Shown: positions 48,960 to 61,934, counted from the first letter of the stretch. The stretch is 64,000 nucleotides of DNA from Lactifluus volemus (GCA_022376515.1 WTXI01000052.1:1-64000), one strand, 5' to 3'. The notes: generated by a model not told the origin, from the letters alone. A program made the numbers and translations.

Positions 48960-49480
48960 TTTCCTGTTGTTCAACTTTCAGTGGAAACATCAAGTCAAGC
49001 CCGTCAATTCGCAAGAGCGGCCCCATCAGCACGCACGTCAAAAGCAACCGCAATTTGTGCTACAGTCAAGGGTTAGCATTTCTCTGGGTGGTGGAGTTTC
49101 CGATACTCTGCAGGTCAGTGCCTTCAGCAATCCGCTCTTTCACCTGCAAATGAAGCGCTCCGAGTTATCTTCCCTCACGACCAGGTGTATTTATGCGTGA
49201 CCTACCACCATCACTTCACGGTGCTCTCAGCTGTGATGTTCCACTCGTCCCGTTGTGTGCTTTCGTCGCCCATTTGGGGACTCACCGTGTGTGGTGCAAG
49301 GGCGGGCGGCTCTGCCTCTAGGCCCTGGGTTGGAAGTTTTTGCGGAACGTGGGCGCTGTCTGAGCAGTATCGCAGTTTAAGGGCCTTTGATGGAGCAGTG
49401 TTCACTCCTCTAGGTGAAGTCCGCGAGGAGGCGGAAAGCATGGCTGGATGGGCACTCACTCAAGTTGCCGACGTGTCGTT
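48960..49480 (+). pseudogene. CCCH gene remnant, very degenerate
   Basis: Weak but ordered similarity to the last CCCH exon: the GCGCTCCGAGTTATCTTCCCTCACGACCAGG block (counterpart 14667), a GTGCTCTCAGCTGTGATGTTCC block and a GGTTGGAAGTTTTTGCGGAACGTGGGCG block. No frame survives. Confidence 0.5.
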
Positions 49481-49965
49481 CTTCTGGAGCCTGGACGTGG
49501 CATATATTTACGATTTGTTTGATTACGTTGATGGCTGTTGGCTTATCATAGCTTGGACCCGCCCGCCGTGCAGTAGTACATATGGCTGCATTTCAAGCTT
49601 ATTCTGGGGTTCCGATGTAGTTTTAGATGTACAGTGTTCGTTCTTGATCTTGAAAGTGGTCTCCAGACTAAGGACGAGCTAGCCTAAGTTGCATCGGTTG
49701 CGGAGATCTGGTTTCCAATTGCTAAGGTTGTTAAGACGAGGAATACAATATGCCGGGAAATTTCAGCCAACTGGATCAGATTTCGTGACACATCCGCCAA
49801 ATAGTGTCCCGTTGACCCGCAACTCCTTGACATGCCGTCCTTTCGAAAACGCCTTGTAGCGAGATTGGGAAATATACTTTTCTTGTTCTCAGAACCTGGT
49901 TTCCAGAATAGACAAGGCTGTCTTCGTTTCAACATCCTACTTGAAATCCTATGTTCCATTATACC
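49481..49965. repeat. Spacer before NLR F 3' end
   Basis: Contains the TTCTCAGAACCTG and ATCCTACTTGAAATCCTA blocks seen before NLR stops. No coding signal. Confidence 0.5.
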
Positions 49966-52900
49966 CTATGTCCCCTCACCAGCGCTCCTTGATAGCAGTT
50001 GCGCAACTTCGTCCTCAGACTCCGCCAAAGCGAGTTGCAAAGGCATATGGCCGTCCTTGTTTTGGAGATGCGGATCCCCATTACGTTCAAGTAGAACCTC
50101 GACAACCTGGAAACGTCCGCTTTTTGCCGCGAAGTGCAACGGGGTGAAGAGATCGTCATTCTGCGCATTCACATCAGCACCACGGTCAAGCAACAGCCGC
50201 ACAACCTCCATGTAGCCGCGTTTTGATGCTCCGTGCAAAGGGGTCTCGTTCTCCAGAGTCCGAGGATCCACCCGTGCACCACGGTCAATGAGCATCCGTG
50301 CAATCGCAAGTTGTCCGAAATACGATGCGACATGTAATGGAGCCCGGCCATCATCTTTGTCCTGTTCGTCGGCATTCGCACCGTGATCGAATAATAATTG
50401 TACAATGTCGCAATCATCCCATCTTGATGCCTTGTCGAGAGGGCTATAATGATGGTCACTCCGGAGATTCATGTCAGCGCCATGCTCCAATAGCAGTCTG
50501 GCGGCCACCACGTCCCGGTTCTCCAACGCGATTAACAATGAAGTCATCTTTGGTCTGTCACCGAATTTGGATCTGCGCCGTGGTCAAGTAGCACTCCCAT
50601 GGCCCTGGCATCCCCAGATCTCGATGCCACGTGTAAAGGAGTTGCTCCTTCCTTGTCCCGAGCATCCACGTCAACACCGTTCTCCAGCAGGAAAAGGACA
50701 ACTTCCAGATGACCTCCGGCCAACGCAGCGTGCAGTGGAGTGACCTGCATTCCGCCGCTAGCGTTGACATCTTCTGGGCTTGTACCGATTAGACGTTCTA
50801 TTGTATCGCGGAATCCGCAAAGCGCGGCATAATACAGTGGGAATGCATCGGGTTGCCCCGGGGAACTGACCGAAAATGACATCCAGGGTTTATCGATGTC
50901 GTATAACCAGACCCAGCATGCGAAATGTGGTTTATCTTTGTCGAAGAGGTGGTCCATCTCATCTTGGATATGTGATGATACGTCCTTGAACTGTGCATGA
51001 TCAACCCAGTACTGCGCTGCATATCCAGCCAGGGGGAAACCCTCGATGCGATCTTCGTCTATGGTATCATCGAGTTGGAGGAGTATGCAAAGGCAAGCCT
51101 GTGCGAGAAATGTATGCGCAGACAATAGAGGAATGTGATAGTGCGAAACAAGATTGGAGTTCGCCAGCCGACTTGATGTCAGATACTCCTTCACAGTGAA
51201 GTGCGAGAACTGGACAACTTTAGAACCGTGGTCCTCGACAATGGTGACTAACGTAGAGCAAGCCGACATCACAGCTTCTTCTGTATCCTCGGGACGCCAA
51301 TTCGCATCAAATCCGGGCATCGTTTCCGCGTCCAGCTCAATCGCAAAGATCTCAACGAGCTCATCCACACGGAGTGGACGAACGGATACTGTGAGGCATT
51401 GGAATAGACGATATGTGTATTGCCGCTTCTCCTCATCGATGTCTTGCAAAGTCCGGTCATACGTCTCATCCAGAGTCTTTGGCAACTCATTCAACGCCCG
51501 CTTGATGCTCGGGGGAAAGCACCGACGCAACGTTTCGATTTGGCAGTGCACCCACCGAAACCTATTGCCATCGTGTGAGCACGCACTCTAAAATAAAAAC
51601 CTCAATCACAGCTTACATCCCGCCAGCTTTGAGTGTGAGGGTATCAATTACCAATATCTTGTCCTCTTCTCTCCAGTTTCGCATCTTCGGGTCAGAGCGA
51701 ACCACAGAGTGAATATAGTCGATAATATCCTGGTTTTGTCCAGATTCATTGTGGAGAGAGATCTTGTGGACTGCTAGGGGTTCGAGAACGGCTCGGACGT
51801 CTATCTCTGGTCGGCTGGTGATGCAGAGATGTAGACGTGGAAGTGGTACTTTGAGGAGCTCTTGCACAATCTTGAGGGCTCGCTCGCGTTGTGTAGGGAA
51901 CCCCGATGAGCTCGGGCATTCATCCAGTGCGTCTATAATCAGGTAAAGTGGGCCTTGCTCCGGAAGCTCGATCATCTTCTTCAAGTATTCTAAAAGCACA
52001 TCGTCACTTGGCTGTCGAGATCCATGATCGTATTTCGAGTAGAGTCCAGTGAGGACTTCACAGAAGGGATAAAATTGAGCACAGAGTTGAATAAGAAGAG
52101 ATGATAGCAAGCTGCGGGTGTCCCGCTTCGAAGCGTCACGAAAGTCGAGATAAAAATACGCGAAGGTGGCCAGCCCAGAATTATGCAAGTCCTGGACATC
52201 TTGAATGATCGTCGAGCTTTCCGAAGAGGTGAGTAAACCATTCAGACAACAGCGCAATCACATACCAAAGCACAGTCTTTCCAGAACCAGCTAGAATACA
52301 GGAGAATCAGTAATAAAGACAGGAAACGGTAAGATAAACCTACGGTTTCCATGTATCCACAAAAGAGAACCGGTTGCTTTCCATTCTTTGAAGGTGTCTC
52401 CTTGAATAAACCACGACGCGGTGCCATCGTGATGCGCCTCGCGAGCAATGTTGTGATTGGTGGACGGATCCGGAGGAGATAGCCAACGTCGGAATGTTTC
52501 TTGTAATTGGTCACCTATGGTAGCCATTTCAGAATCAATGTCCAAAGGGAGGCAGTATGGAGATACAAACGGTTCGTCTTGTTTATTTGCTCTGCTGCAT
52601 GTTGCATGAGGACTTGAGCCCATAATTTAAAACAGCTCGTTCTCAAATGTCAGTGGGACGTACCTAATGCCTGCTGGATGCCTTCCGTAGATGCCTTTCC
52701 ATCTAATCAGATAAGAGTTGAATATCATACCCATGATCGGATTTGAGTATGAGCCGCACCTTCCATCACTACCGTCATATTCTTCACGAGACCATGGATA
52801 ATCTCGAAAGTCTGCGCTGCGGTTGCCCGAGACTCCTCTTGTGTGAGCCTGTCGATCCTCCTTAACACCGCCTGGACATCATTGTCGCCGAGTAGCTTCT

Positions 52901-53613
52901 TTGCAAATTTCTCTGTGGAAAGTTGAGTGAAAGAAGTTTTTAGAAAGGAAGAGCGTACTGAGCCGTCCCTCATTCATCCACTTTGTTGCTAGGGAGAGTA
53001 CCGAGAGGAACTCGGTCAGAATCTTGACCAGTATTTCAGACATCACTGGAGTTGGTTCGATCTCGGGCCGAGTATAACTCGTGAGGCGCATGAGGAAATT
53101 TTCGAGACATTCAAAGACATCGATGAGGGTATCGTGACCATCCTTGACGACCTTGGCAGCCTAATGCACCCACATGTCATGAATAGGTAATTTGACATAA
53201 CAACGCAAATCACACACCGCGAGAAGGACGCTGATACCAGAAAAGACCATTGGTGCGGGAGGGAATGCCTACAATACCCGTCAAGATACAACAATAGCGA
53301 AACAGAAAATCCTGGTTTGACTTACTAGACTAGCACCTGCGCTAAGAACCGGATTGGTCGATAAGGTATATAAGCCATCTACGATGTGGTTGAGGCATTT
53401 CGTCAATTTAGATTCGTCATTCTTGTCGAGCTTCTCTGCGTGCTTTTTTAAAACGTTCAAGATATCATCGGGGGACTTGCAAAGTTGGATTTCGGTAGAT
53501 AGTGGATCACTCTGGAGGTCTTTCCCTGTCCGCTTCGAGTAGTTGGCCAAGGCGGCGCTGAGAATTAATTGCAAATTGGGAGAAGGGATAGCAGCATCGT
53601 TAACCGAAGACAT
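49966..53613 (-). pseudogene. NLR F: Goodbye-NACHT-ankyrin gene with one frameshift
   Basis: Exons 1-9 are intact: 53613-53326, 53268-53218, 53160-52959, 52912-52760, 52702-52664, 52612-52571, 52514-52344, 52290-52266, 52216-51617. Exon 10 starts at 51561. One base is missing at about 50547-50557 compared with copy E, in ankyrin repeat 4 after PNSVTDQR. The frame then ends at 50544, giving 862 aa. The remaining repeats (down to 49966, ending LLSRSAGEGT) are open in another frame. Walker A is GNPGSGKT; Walker B and TSRPE are intact. Either a recent pseudogene, a shortened receptor with about four repeats, or a sequencing error. CACGTG is 91 bp upstream. Confidence 0.82.
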
Positions 53614-53703
53614 TGGTATAAGCGAGGAGCGTGTGTAAGTGGGCGTAACCCTTGCCTTATCTTCATCAAGCGCTAATCGGCCTGACCTGTGCTGAGAGCC
53701 CAT

Positions 53704-53709
53704 CACGTG
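53704..53709. promoter_or_regulatory. Conserved CACGTG upstream of NLR F
   Basis: Context CATCACGTGCATTTCATG; 91 bp before ATG 53613. Confidence 0.4.
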
Positions 53710-53779
53710 CATTTCATGAGCCCACATCAGACGCGCCAACACCTCTCTATATATATTCTACAGACAGTACCGTACTAAT

Positions 53780-54440
53780 CTATCGTCCTGCCTAAATTTG
53801 TAGCTCAAGTCGTTGAGGGAGAGGAATGAATCTGCGCCCATACCTATACCTCCTGTGCTACATTCTGTGGGTGACCGCTCGTCGAACCTGTCCGTCCCGA
53901 AGCTGAGGAAAGGCTGCAGAGCGCCGCACCGCCACGATCGAGCCTCGCAGCAGCGATCTCCGTCACACTTTTGTCGTGGTCTGCCACTGTGAAAGACGAG
54001 GGCGGAGTGGGAGTGACCTGACGGTCACGTCGTCGATGCTTGTAACCGTGGGTCATCACCGTTGTTCAAGCTGTCGCAGCACAGCATGAAAAAGCACCCA
54101 AAGTCGCAAGTCGCTGTCGTGGTTATAGGCGTGGCGGAAATGGTCGTGCCCGTGTTGAGGTGGCGAGGGTATGACATTGCCTCACGACATCGCCAACATA
54201 GCCATGACCGCCAGCGGCTAGCCAACATACATAGAAGTGAAGACGCAGGAGGGCGGCGCGTGGAGGATTGGACTTACAGTATCAAGGACTGGGGAAAAAA
54301 AGGATCCCAAAAATTTGACTCATCGTTTCTGTGCTGTGGTACCGTTGTCACCCATTTGTTGTATAAGCTGTGAAAACTGTGAGCTCTGTTGGCCGAAACT
54401 TATGGGCGTAGAGAAATGTGAGAAATGAGTCGAAATTGGA
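53780..54440. repeat. Upstream module of NLR F, shortened
   Basis: Counterpart of 22815-23780 with large losses in the His-rich part. The CACGATCGAGCCTCGCAGCAGCGATC, GGCGTGGCGGAAATGGTC and GTGAAAACTGTGAGCT blocks remain. Confidence 0.5.
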
Positions 54441-54714
54441 GGGTCGACCAAGGCTCAGACCCATCACGTGTACAGGTTGCCGCCGACTCAGCCAAGTTTC
54501 AAGTTGCCAGTGACAGAATTTCCCTCTCATACGCCAACATCATAAAACGATCAAATGCATAACCAATTTAATGCCATTACTTATTGGAGTTTCACCCTGA
54601 TCTGCATGACCGTATTGCCATCTCACGCTGTTCTACTTTAGCTATACTGTTTGGAAATCGATCCGATTTTGGATGGATACTTGTAACTACCGGAAGGTAG
54701 TTTTGTATTCCCAG

Positions 54715-55270
54715 CTTGCCAGCGCTTGTCAAGAGCAAGTCTGCGGGCCCTGGAAAAACTTTTGCTGAATCGGAACTAGACCCATCTCGCTAGGTATGCA
54801 GCAGCCTGTCAGCAGGCTACATCCAGTCTTATTCCCCGTATATGGATGTAAGACGCAGAGACAGCATACTTCTCACGTTGTCCCGGCCCAGTGCGGCTAC
54901 CCTACTCAACCCCGCCCTCTAAAACATTTACAGGTGGACAAGTTCCCAATATCTAACTAGCCGTAAGAGCAGCCCACCATGTCCAATACGACCTGTAGTT
55001 GTAATACAGCCGCAGCCGCACCCGTCCGCTCTTGCACCCACAAAGGAAACACTCTAAGTCATCTTACCGCACGACCGGGTGTATACGTGCGCAAGCCGCC
55101 ACCATCACCCCATGGTGCCCTCAGCTGTGATGTTCCACTCACCTCCCTACAGCCCCGGTTCTTCCGTTACCCATTCGGGGACGCACGTATGTGACGCAAG
55201 GCCAGGCTGCTCTGCCTACGTGGGCGCCGTGTGAGTACTATCAGACTTCGCTAGAGTAGTGTTCACTGTT
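54715..55270 (+). pseudogene. CCCH gene remnant, very degenerate (first of two in tandem)
   Basis: Ordered weak matches: TTGTCAAGAGCAAGTCTGCGGGCCCTGGAAAAACTT (finger 3-4 region), GTGCGGCTACCCTACTCAACCCCGCCCTCTAAAACAT (finger 5), and CGTGCGCAAGCCGCCACCATCACCCCATGG. It precedes a better preserved remnant, so one unit here has lost its NLR. Confidence 0.55.
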
Positions 55271-55504
55271 GCGATGGAGTTCTTCTGGAGCCTGTATGTG
55301 TGTGATCAATCGTGAACATAGCATATATTTACGATTTGTTGGATTACGTGGATAACCCGTTCACTTATCATATCGTAGACCCGCTCACCGTGCGGTACAT
55401 ATGATTTCATTTCTAGCTTGTTAGTCTTAGCTGCTTCTGTTGCGGAGTTCTCGATGGCTAAGAGAGATATACAATATGCCGGCAAATTGCAGATTCCGTC
55501 AGAA

Positions 55505-56392
55505 CTGACCCGATTTGGATTGGGTGTCTTTGCCGGACCGCAGTTCCGGTCGGTCCATACTACATAGGAAGGCGCCTCCCTCAGTGAGCAGCAGGAGTGC
55601 GCACTCAGGCTGCTGGGGCTACATACAGGGCCTATGTCCGTACACAGGCGATGGTTGCAGATATGTCCACACAATGGATATGCGTTTTCCTCCAACTGTC
55701 GGTTTAGAGGAACTTATTCGCCAATCTATTTTTGTTATTGTAGATATAAAATATACGCCGTGCTTGACCTGGCCACGATGCGGCTACCCTGCTTAAGCCT
55801 GCCCTCTCAAACATCCCCAGGTGGACAAGCTCCCAATTCCGATCCAGCAACTGGAACTACAATTATTCACCGCACCTAACTGACCGCAGTTATCCCACAG
55901 CCACAGACGAGCGTTTCTCGCGCGGCAGTGTACGCCGATGTTCTGCCTCTGCAGCAGCAGCTGCAGCCGGTGCCATCTGCCCTCGCGTCTGCGAAGGAAG
56001 CGATCATCATCCCGCACGACCAGGCGTATGCGAGCGCGGTACGCAACCACCGTCCCACGGCGCCCTCAGCTGAGATGTTCCGCCCGCCCCCGCCAACTCC
56101 CATTGTGCGCTTGCGCCACCCGTCCGGAGTCCCGCCCACGCCCCGCATGGCCGCAGCGCAAACTCAGGTGGCTCTGCCTAGGGTTACCAGGTTGGAGGTT
56201 TATGCGGGACGTGCGCGTCGCGTGAGTATTGCAGTTCAAAGGCCGGATGCGGACTTTGCTGCAGGGACGGTGTCACGGTTGCAGGCAAAGGAGTTTGTGA
56301 AGGGCCATATGAGGGGCAAGGTAAATGTCACTTCATTGTCGGATAGGCCTCAAGTTGCTGATGTATGGCTTTTTTAGAGCCTAGATGTCTGA
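55505..56392 (+). pseudogene. CCCH gene remnant, well preserved 3' part
   Basis: Starts at the GATTTGGATTGGGTGTC block (counterpart 14098). The exon with CLTWPRCGYP (about 55765) has lost bases near 55879 (APN then TGA). From PSALASAKEAIIIPHDQ to KGHMRGK the last exon is open and nearly identical to the complete gene. The last intron and terminal AGCCTAGATGTCTGA (stop 56390-56392) follow. Lack of a 5' half and the frame break make it non-functional. Confidence 0.8.
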
Positions 56393-56993
56393 TTTATCCT
56401 GAAAATAGTGTTGGATCATCTGGGTAAATTCTTTGGAGTTATCGCTGCAAAGACCCACGCTGTGTAACTATGGCTACCCTTTCGTTTATATTACGCTGTG
56501 GTTTAGATATAATCCGAGTCTTCATTCTTAATCTCTCTAAACGTGCGACAACTTAAAGCTGGCTTTACATAGGGTCAACTTGGTCCCAGATAAATTAGAG
56601 TTAGACTTTTCTCCTTTTTCAGAACCAGATCTACAGAATATATTCTGACAGGCTGTCTTCGATGGCCCAAGCAAACGGCTTGTGGCACACTGGTGCTCCG
56701 AGTCGGTGCTTGCCGGAGCCCGCGCTGGCGCTTGCCTCGGATTATAAATGACTGTCGGCACAAACAAAGGGAATCTGTCCGAACCAAAACGAGATGGAAT
56801 CACCCATTTTATCATCAAAGTGGTCTCGAGTCTAACGTCTCGGCTGCATCCGTTGATTCAACGCGGAGATCAGTTTACCAAGTGCTGAATTGTAAGGAGA
56901 GATCGGGAATTTCTATCACACATCCTGTAATCTGGTCCTCTCTAGAATGTCTTCTATCTATCATCCTACTTTTAATCCTACATTCCATCATAC
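56393..56993. repeat. Spacer before NLR G with ~280-bp repeat shared with NLR H
   Basis: The first part is the common spacer. About 56662-56935 is nearly identical to about 62363-62680 (CAAACGGCTTGTGGC ... GACTGTCGGCACAAACAAAGGG ... AACGCGGAGATCAGTTTACC) and is absent from spacers of A, B and D. It marks G and H as recent duplicates. Confidence 0.65.
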
Positions 56994-59900
56994 CTATGTC
57001 CCCTCACCAGAGCGCTTTGATAGTAGCTTCGCAATTTCGTCGTGAGACCGCTCCAAAGCGAGTTGCAAAGGCATCTTGCCGTCCTCGTTTTGGAGATGCA
57101 GATCCGCACCACCATCAAGTAGAACTTCGGCAACCTGGAAACATCCTTCTTGTGCCGCGAAATGCAACGGGGTGAAGAGATCGTCATCCTGTGTATTCAC
57201 ATCAGCACCACGGTCAAGCAACAGCCGCACAACCTCCATGTAGCCGTTTTTCGATGCTCTGTGCAAAGGGGTCTCGTTCTCTCGAGTCCGAGGATCCACC
57301 CGTGCACCACGCTCAATGAGCATCCGTGCAATCGCAAGTTGTCCGTAATACGATGTAAGGTGTAATGGAGCCCAGCCATCATCTTTGTCCTGTTCGTCGG
57401 CATTCGCACCGTGATCGAATAGTAATTGTGCAATGTCGCAATACCCCCATTCAATTGCAATCTGGAGAGGGCTACAATGATCCTCATCCCGGAGGTTCAT
57501 GTCAGCGCCATGCTCCAATAGCAGTCTGGCGGCCACCACGTCTCTGTGCTCTGACGCGATTAACAATGAAGTCTTCTTTTCGCCAGTCACCGAGTTTGGA
57601 TCTGCGCCGTGGTCAAGTAGCACTCTCATGGCCCTGGCATCCCGAGATCTCGATGCCACGTGTAAGGGAGTTGCTCCTTCGTTGTTCAGAGTATCCACAT
57701 CAATACCGTGCTCCAGCAGGAGAACGACAACTTCCAGATGACCGTAGGCCAACGCAGCGTGCAGTGGAGTCACGTGCATTCCGCCCCTAGCGTTGACATC
57801 TTCTGGGCTTGTACCGATTAGACGTTCTATTATATCGCGGAAGCCGCAAAGCGCGGCATAATACAGTGGGAATGCATCGGGTTGCCCCGGGGAACTGGAA
57901 CTGATGAACGGAAATGACATCCAGGGTTTATCGATGTCGTATAACCAGACCCAGCATGCGAAATGTGGTTGATCTTTGTCGAAGAGGTGGTCCATCTCAT
58001 CTTGGATATGTGATGATACGTCCTTGAACTGTGCATGATCAACCCAGAACTGCGCTGCATATTTAGCCAGGGGGAAATCCTCGATGCGATTTCTGTCTAT
58101 GGTATCATCCAGTTGGAGGAGTATGCAAAGGCAAGCCCTTGCGAGAAACGTATGCGCGGATAGTAGAGGAATGTGATAGTGCGAAAGAATATTTGAGTTC
58201 GCCATCCGACATGATGTCAGATACTCCTTCACAGTGAAGTGCGAGAACTGCACGACTTTAGAACCATCGTCCTCGACAATGGTGACCAAGGTAGAGCACG
58301 CCGACATCACAGCTTCCTCTGCATCCTCGGGACGCCAATCCACATCAAATCCGGGCATCGTCTCCGTGTCTGATTCGATCGCAAGCACCTCGACGAGCTC
58401 CTTCACATGAAGCGGACGAACGGATACTGTGAGGCATTGGAATAGACGATATGTGTATCCTTGCTTCTCCTCATCGATATCTTGCAAAGTCCGGTCATAC
58501 GTCTCGTCTAGAGTCTTCGGCAACTCATTCAACACCCGTCTGATGCTCTGAGGAAAGCACCGACGCAACGTTTCGATTTGGCAGTGGACCCATCGAAACC
58601 TATGTCATCGTGTGAGCACCCACTATAAAGCAACCAACTCAATCATAGCTTACATCCCGCCAGCTTTGAGTGTGAGGGTGTCAATTACCAATACCTTATC
58701 CTCTTCTCTCCATTTTCGCATCTTCGGGTCAGAGCGAACCACAGAGTGGATGTAATCGATAATATCCTGGTTTTGTCCAGATTCGTTGTGGAGAGAGATG
58801 TTCTGGACAGCTAGGGGTTTGAGAACGGCTCGGATATCTATCTCAGGACGGCTGGTGACACAGAGATGTAGAGATGGAAGTGGTATATTGACAAGCTCCT
58901 GCACAATATCAAGGGCTTGCTCGCGTTGTGTAGGAAACCCCGACGAATTTGGGCATTCATCCAGTGCGTCAATAATCAGGTAAAGTGGGCCTTGCTCCGG
59001 AAGTTCGAGCACATCCTTCAAGCATTGTAAAAGCACATCGTCACTAGGCTGTCGAGATCCATGATCGTATTTCGAGTAGAGAGCAGAGAGAACTTCACAG
59101 GAGGGATCAGATTGAGCACAGAATTGAATAAGAAGGGATGACAGCAAGCTGCGGGAGTCCCGCTTGGACGCGTCACGAAAGTCGAAATAAAAATAAGCGA
59201 AGGTGGCCAACCCAGCATCGTGCAAGTCCTGAGCTTCCCGAATGATCGTTGAGCTTCTCATGAGAGTGAGTACATCATTCAGGCAACCGTGACAGAATCA
59301 GCACGTACCACAGCACACTCTTTCCAGAACCAGCTACAAGACAGGAGACTATTAGTCATAGCAAGACTCACAATTGCGAGAGATACTGACGGTTCCCATG
59401 TATCCACAAAAGTGAACCAGTCTCTTTCCATTCTTTGAGGGTGTCTCCTTGAATAAACCACAATGCAGTACCATCGTGATGTGCCTTGCAAGCAATATTG
59501 TGGTTGGTGGATGGATCCGGAGGAGATAGCCACCGTCGAAAGGATTCTTGTAATTGGTCACCTATGGTAGCTACTTCAGAATCAACGTCGAAATGGAGAC
59601 AGTATGAGGATACAAACGATTCGCCTTGTTGATTTGTTCTGCCGCACGTTGCACGACGACTTGTGGCCACAATTCGAAACGTTTCATTCTCGAATATCAG
59701 TTGGACGTACCTAGAGCCTGCCGAATGCTTTCTGTAGATGCCTTTCCATCTGATCGGAGAAGGGTTAAGTACATATGGTCACAGCATCAGAGAATGAGCC
59801 GCACCTTCCATCACCACTGTCATATTATTGACGAGACCATGGATGATCTCCAAAGTCTGCACGACCGCCGCCCGAGACTCCTCTTGTGTGAGTCTGTCGA

Positions 59901-60657
59901 GCCTGCGTAACACTGTCTGGACGTCATTGTCCCCGAGTAGCTTCTTTGCAAATTTCTCTGTGGCGAGGTGGGCTAGAGTAGTTGTTCGAAAAGAAGAACG
60001 TACTGAGCCGTCCCTCATTCATCCACTTTGTTGCTAGGGAGAGTACCAAAAGGGACTCGGTCAAAATCTTGACCAGTATTTCAGTCATCGCCGGAGTAGG
60101 TTCGATCTCGGGTCGAGTATAACTCGTGAGGCGCATGAGGAAATTTTCGAGACATTCAAAGACATCGATGAGGGTATCGTGACCATCCTTGACGCCCTTG
60201 GCAGCCTAATGCACCCACATGTCATGAATAGGTAATTAGACATGACAAGGCAAAAACGCACCGCGAGAAGGACGCTGATACCAGAAAAGACTATTTGTGC
60301 GGGAGGGAATGCCTACATTAATCGTCAAGCTGCGGCAATAGTGAAACAGACAAACTTGGTTTGACTTACTAGACTAGCACCTGCGCTAAGGACCGGATTG
60401 GTCGATAAGGTATACAAGCCATCCACGATGTGGTTGAGGTATTTCATGAGTTTAGATTCGTCATTCTTGTCGAGCTTCTCTGCGTGCTTCTTTAGAACGT
60501 TCAAGATATCATCGGGGAACTTGCAAAGTTGGATTTCGGTAGATAGTGGATGACTCTGGAGGTCTCTCCCTGTCTGCTTCGAGTAGTTTTCCAAGGCAGC
60601 ACTGAGAATTAGTTGCAAATTGGGAGAAGGGATAGCAACATCGTTAACCGAAGACAT
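56994..60657 (-). CDS. NLR G: Goodbye-NACHT-ankyrin STAND receptor, intact
   Basis: Ten exons: 60657-60370, 60312-60262, 60205-60004, 59957-59805, 59749-59711, 59659-59618, 59561-59391, 59333-59309, 59253-58654, 58599-56994. The sum is 3177 nt, giving 1058 aa. Walker A GNPGSGKS (314-321), Walker B IIDALDECP and TSRPE are present, and about nine ankyrin repeats end LLSKRSGEGT. Most similar to F and H in the ankyrin part. The exon 7 donor is GTCAGT, slightly unusual but acceptable. CACGTG lies 106 bp upstream. Likely functional. Confidence 0.9.
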
Positions 60658-60762
60658 TGGTATAAGGGAGGGACGTGTGTATGTGGGCGCAACCCTTACC
60701 CATCTTGCTCGTCTTTAGCCAGTATTACACGGTAAGCGCTAACGTGTACTGAGAGCGCCCAT

Positions 60763-60768
60763 CACGTG
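60763..60768. promoter_or_regulatory. Conserved CACGTG upstream of NLR G
   Basis: Context CATCACGTGCATCTCGTG; 106 bp before ATG 60657. Confidence 0.4.
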
Positions 60769-60929
60769 CATCTCGTGCATAGATCAACGTCAGACGCGCC
60801 ATGTACAGTACATTCTATATGGATATGGAATCGAGTTATGGGGGAGGTCAGCCCGCGGAGGAACCCCCATTCGTGGTAACAATTGAACAGAGGAATTTCT
60901 ACAGAATGTACCGTACTAATCTATCGTCC

Positions 60930-61800
60930 TGCCTGAATTTGTAGCCTCATGATCCTGGTTGTTCCCAAATCACTGAGGGGAATGAAGCTGCGCCCATACC
61001 TATATCTCCTGTGCTACATTCTGTGGGTGACCGCTCGTCGAACCTGTCCGTCCGAAGCTGAGGCGGCAGAGCGCCGCACCGCCACGATCGAGCCTCGCGG
61101 CAGCGATCTCCGTCGCTCTTTTGTCGTGGTCTGCCACTATCAAAGAAGAGGGCGGCGTGGGAGTCACCTGGCAGTCACGTCGTCGATGCTTGCCACCGTG
61201 TGTCATCCCCGTTGTTCAAGCTGTCGCAGCACCGCATGAAAAAGTACCCAAAGTTGCAGTCGCTGTCGTCGTTATAGGCGTGGCGGAAATGGTCAACATG
61301 GTCGTATTCGTCATCAGTATGTGGTCAGGACCATCTGGTCATTTGGCCGCGACCCGGGTGGTCATGTGGTGATGGCCATAACAGAGGTAGCCGTAATCGA
61401 GTCGTTCTCGTGCTTGTGGTGGACATTCAAGTTGTTCAAGTTGGAGCAGCGGCCCGTGTTGAGGTGGCGAGGGTATGACGCTGCCTCGGCGCCATAGTTG
61501 TCGTCGTCGACATCGCCAACCTCGTCATCACCGCCAGTAGCTAGCCAATATACATAGAAGTGAGCAGGCAGGAAGGCGGCGCGTGGAGGTTTGGACTCAC
61601 GTTATCTACCACTGGGGAAAAAAGAAAGAGCCCCAAAATTGACTCATATCATTTCTGTGCCGCGGCACCGTTGTCACCCAATTTGTTGTATCCATCGTTT
61701 ATGAACTGTGAAACAGTGAGCTGGATTGGTCGAAACTTATAGGTATAGAGAAACGCCATTTGAGAAATGGGTCGAAAATTGGAGGTTATTGGTCGTAACG
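60930..61800. repeat. Upstream module of NLR G with His-rich remnant
   Basis: Counterpart of 22815-23780, with losses in the His-rich part. It is nearly identical to the A module at about 61570-61740 (GAAGGCGGCGCGTGGAGGTTTGGACTC and the TTTATGAACTGTGAAACAGTGAGCTGG block). Confidence 0.5.
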
Positions 61801-61934
61801 ACCAGACGATCCAACGCAAGCGGGTGTAACCATACTTGCCAAACCTTTGAAGACAAGAACCCTGATTAGGCAGACACGGATACAAACAGCAAGTGTCACA
61901 CGGTAGGTGCTAGTCTGTCCTTACCGAAGTCTTC

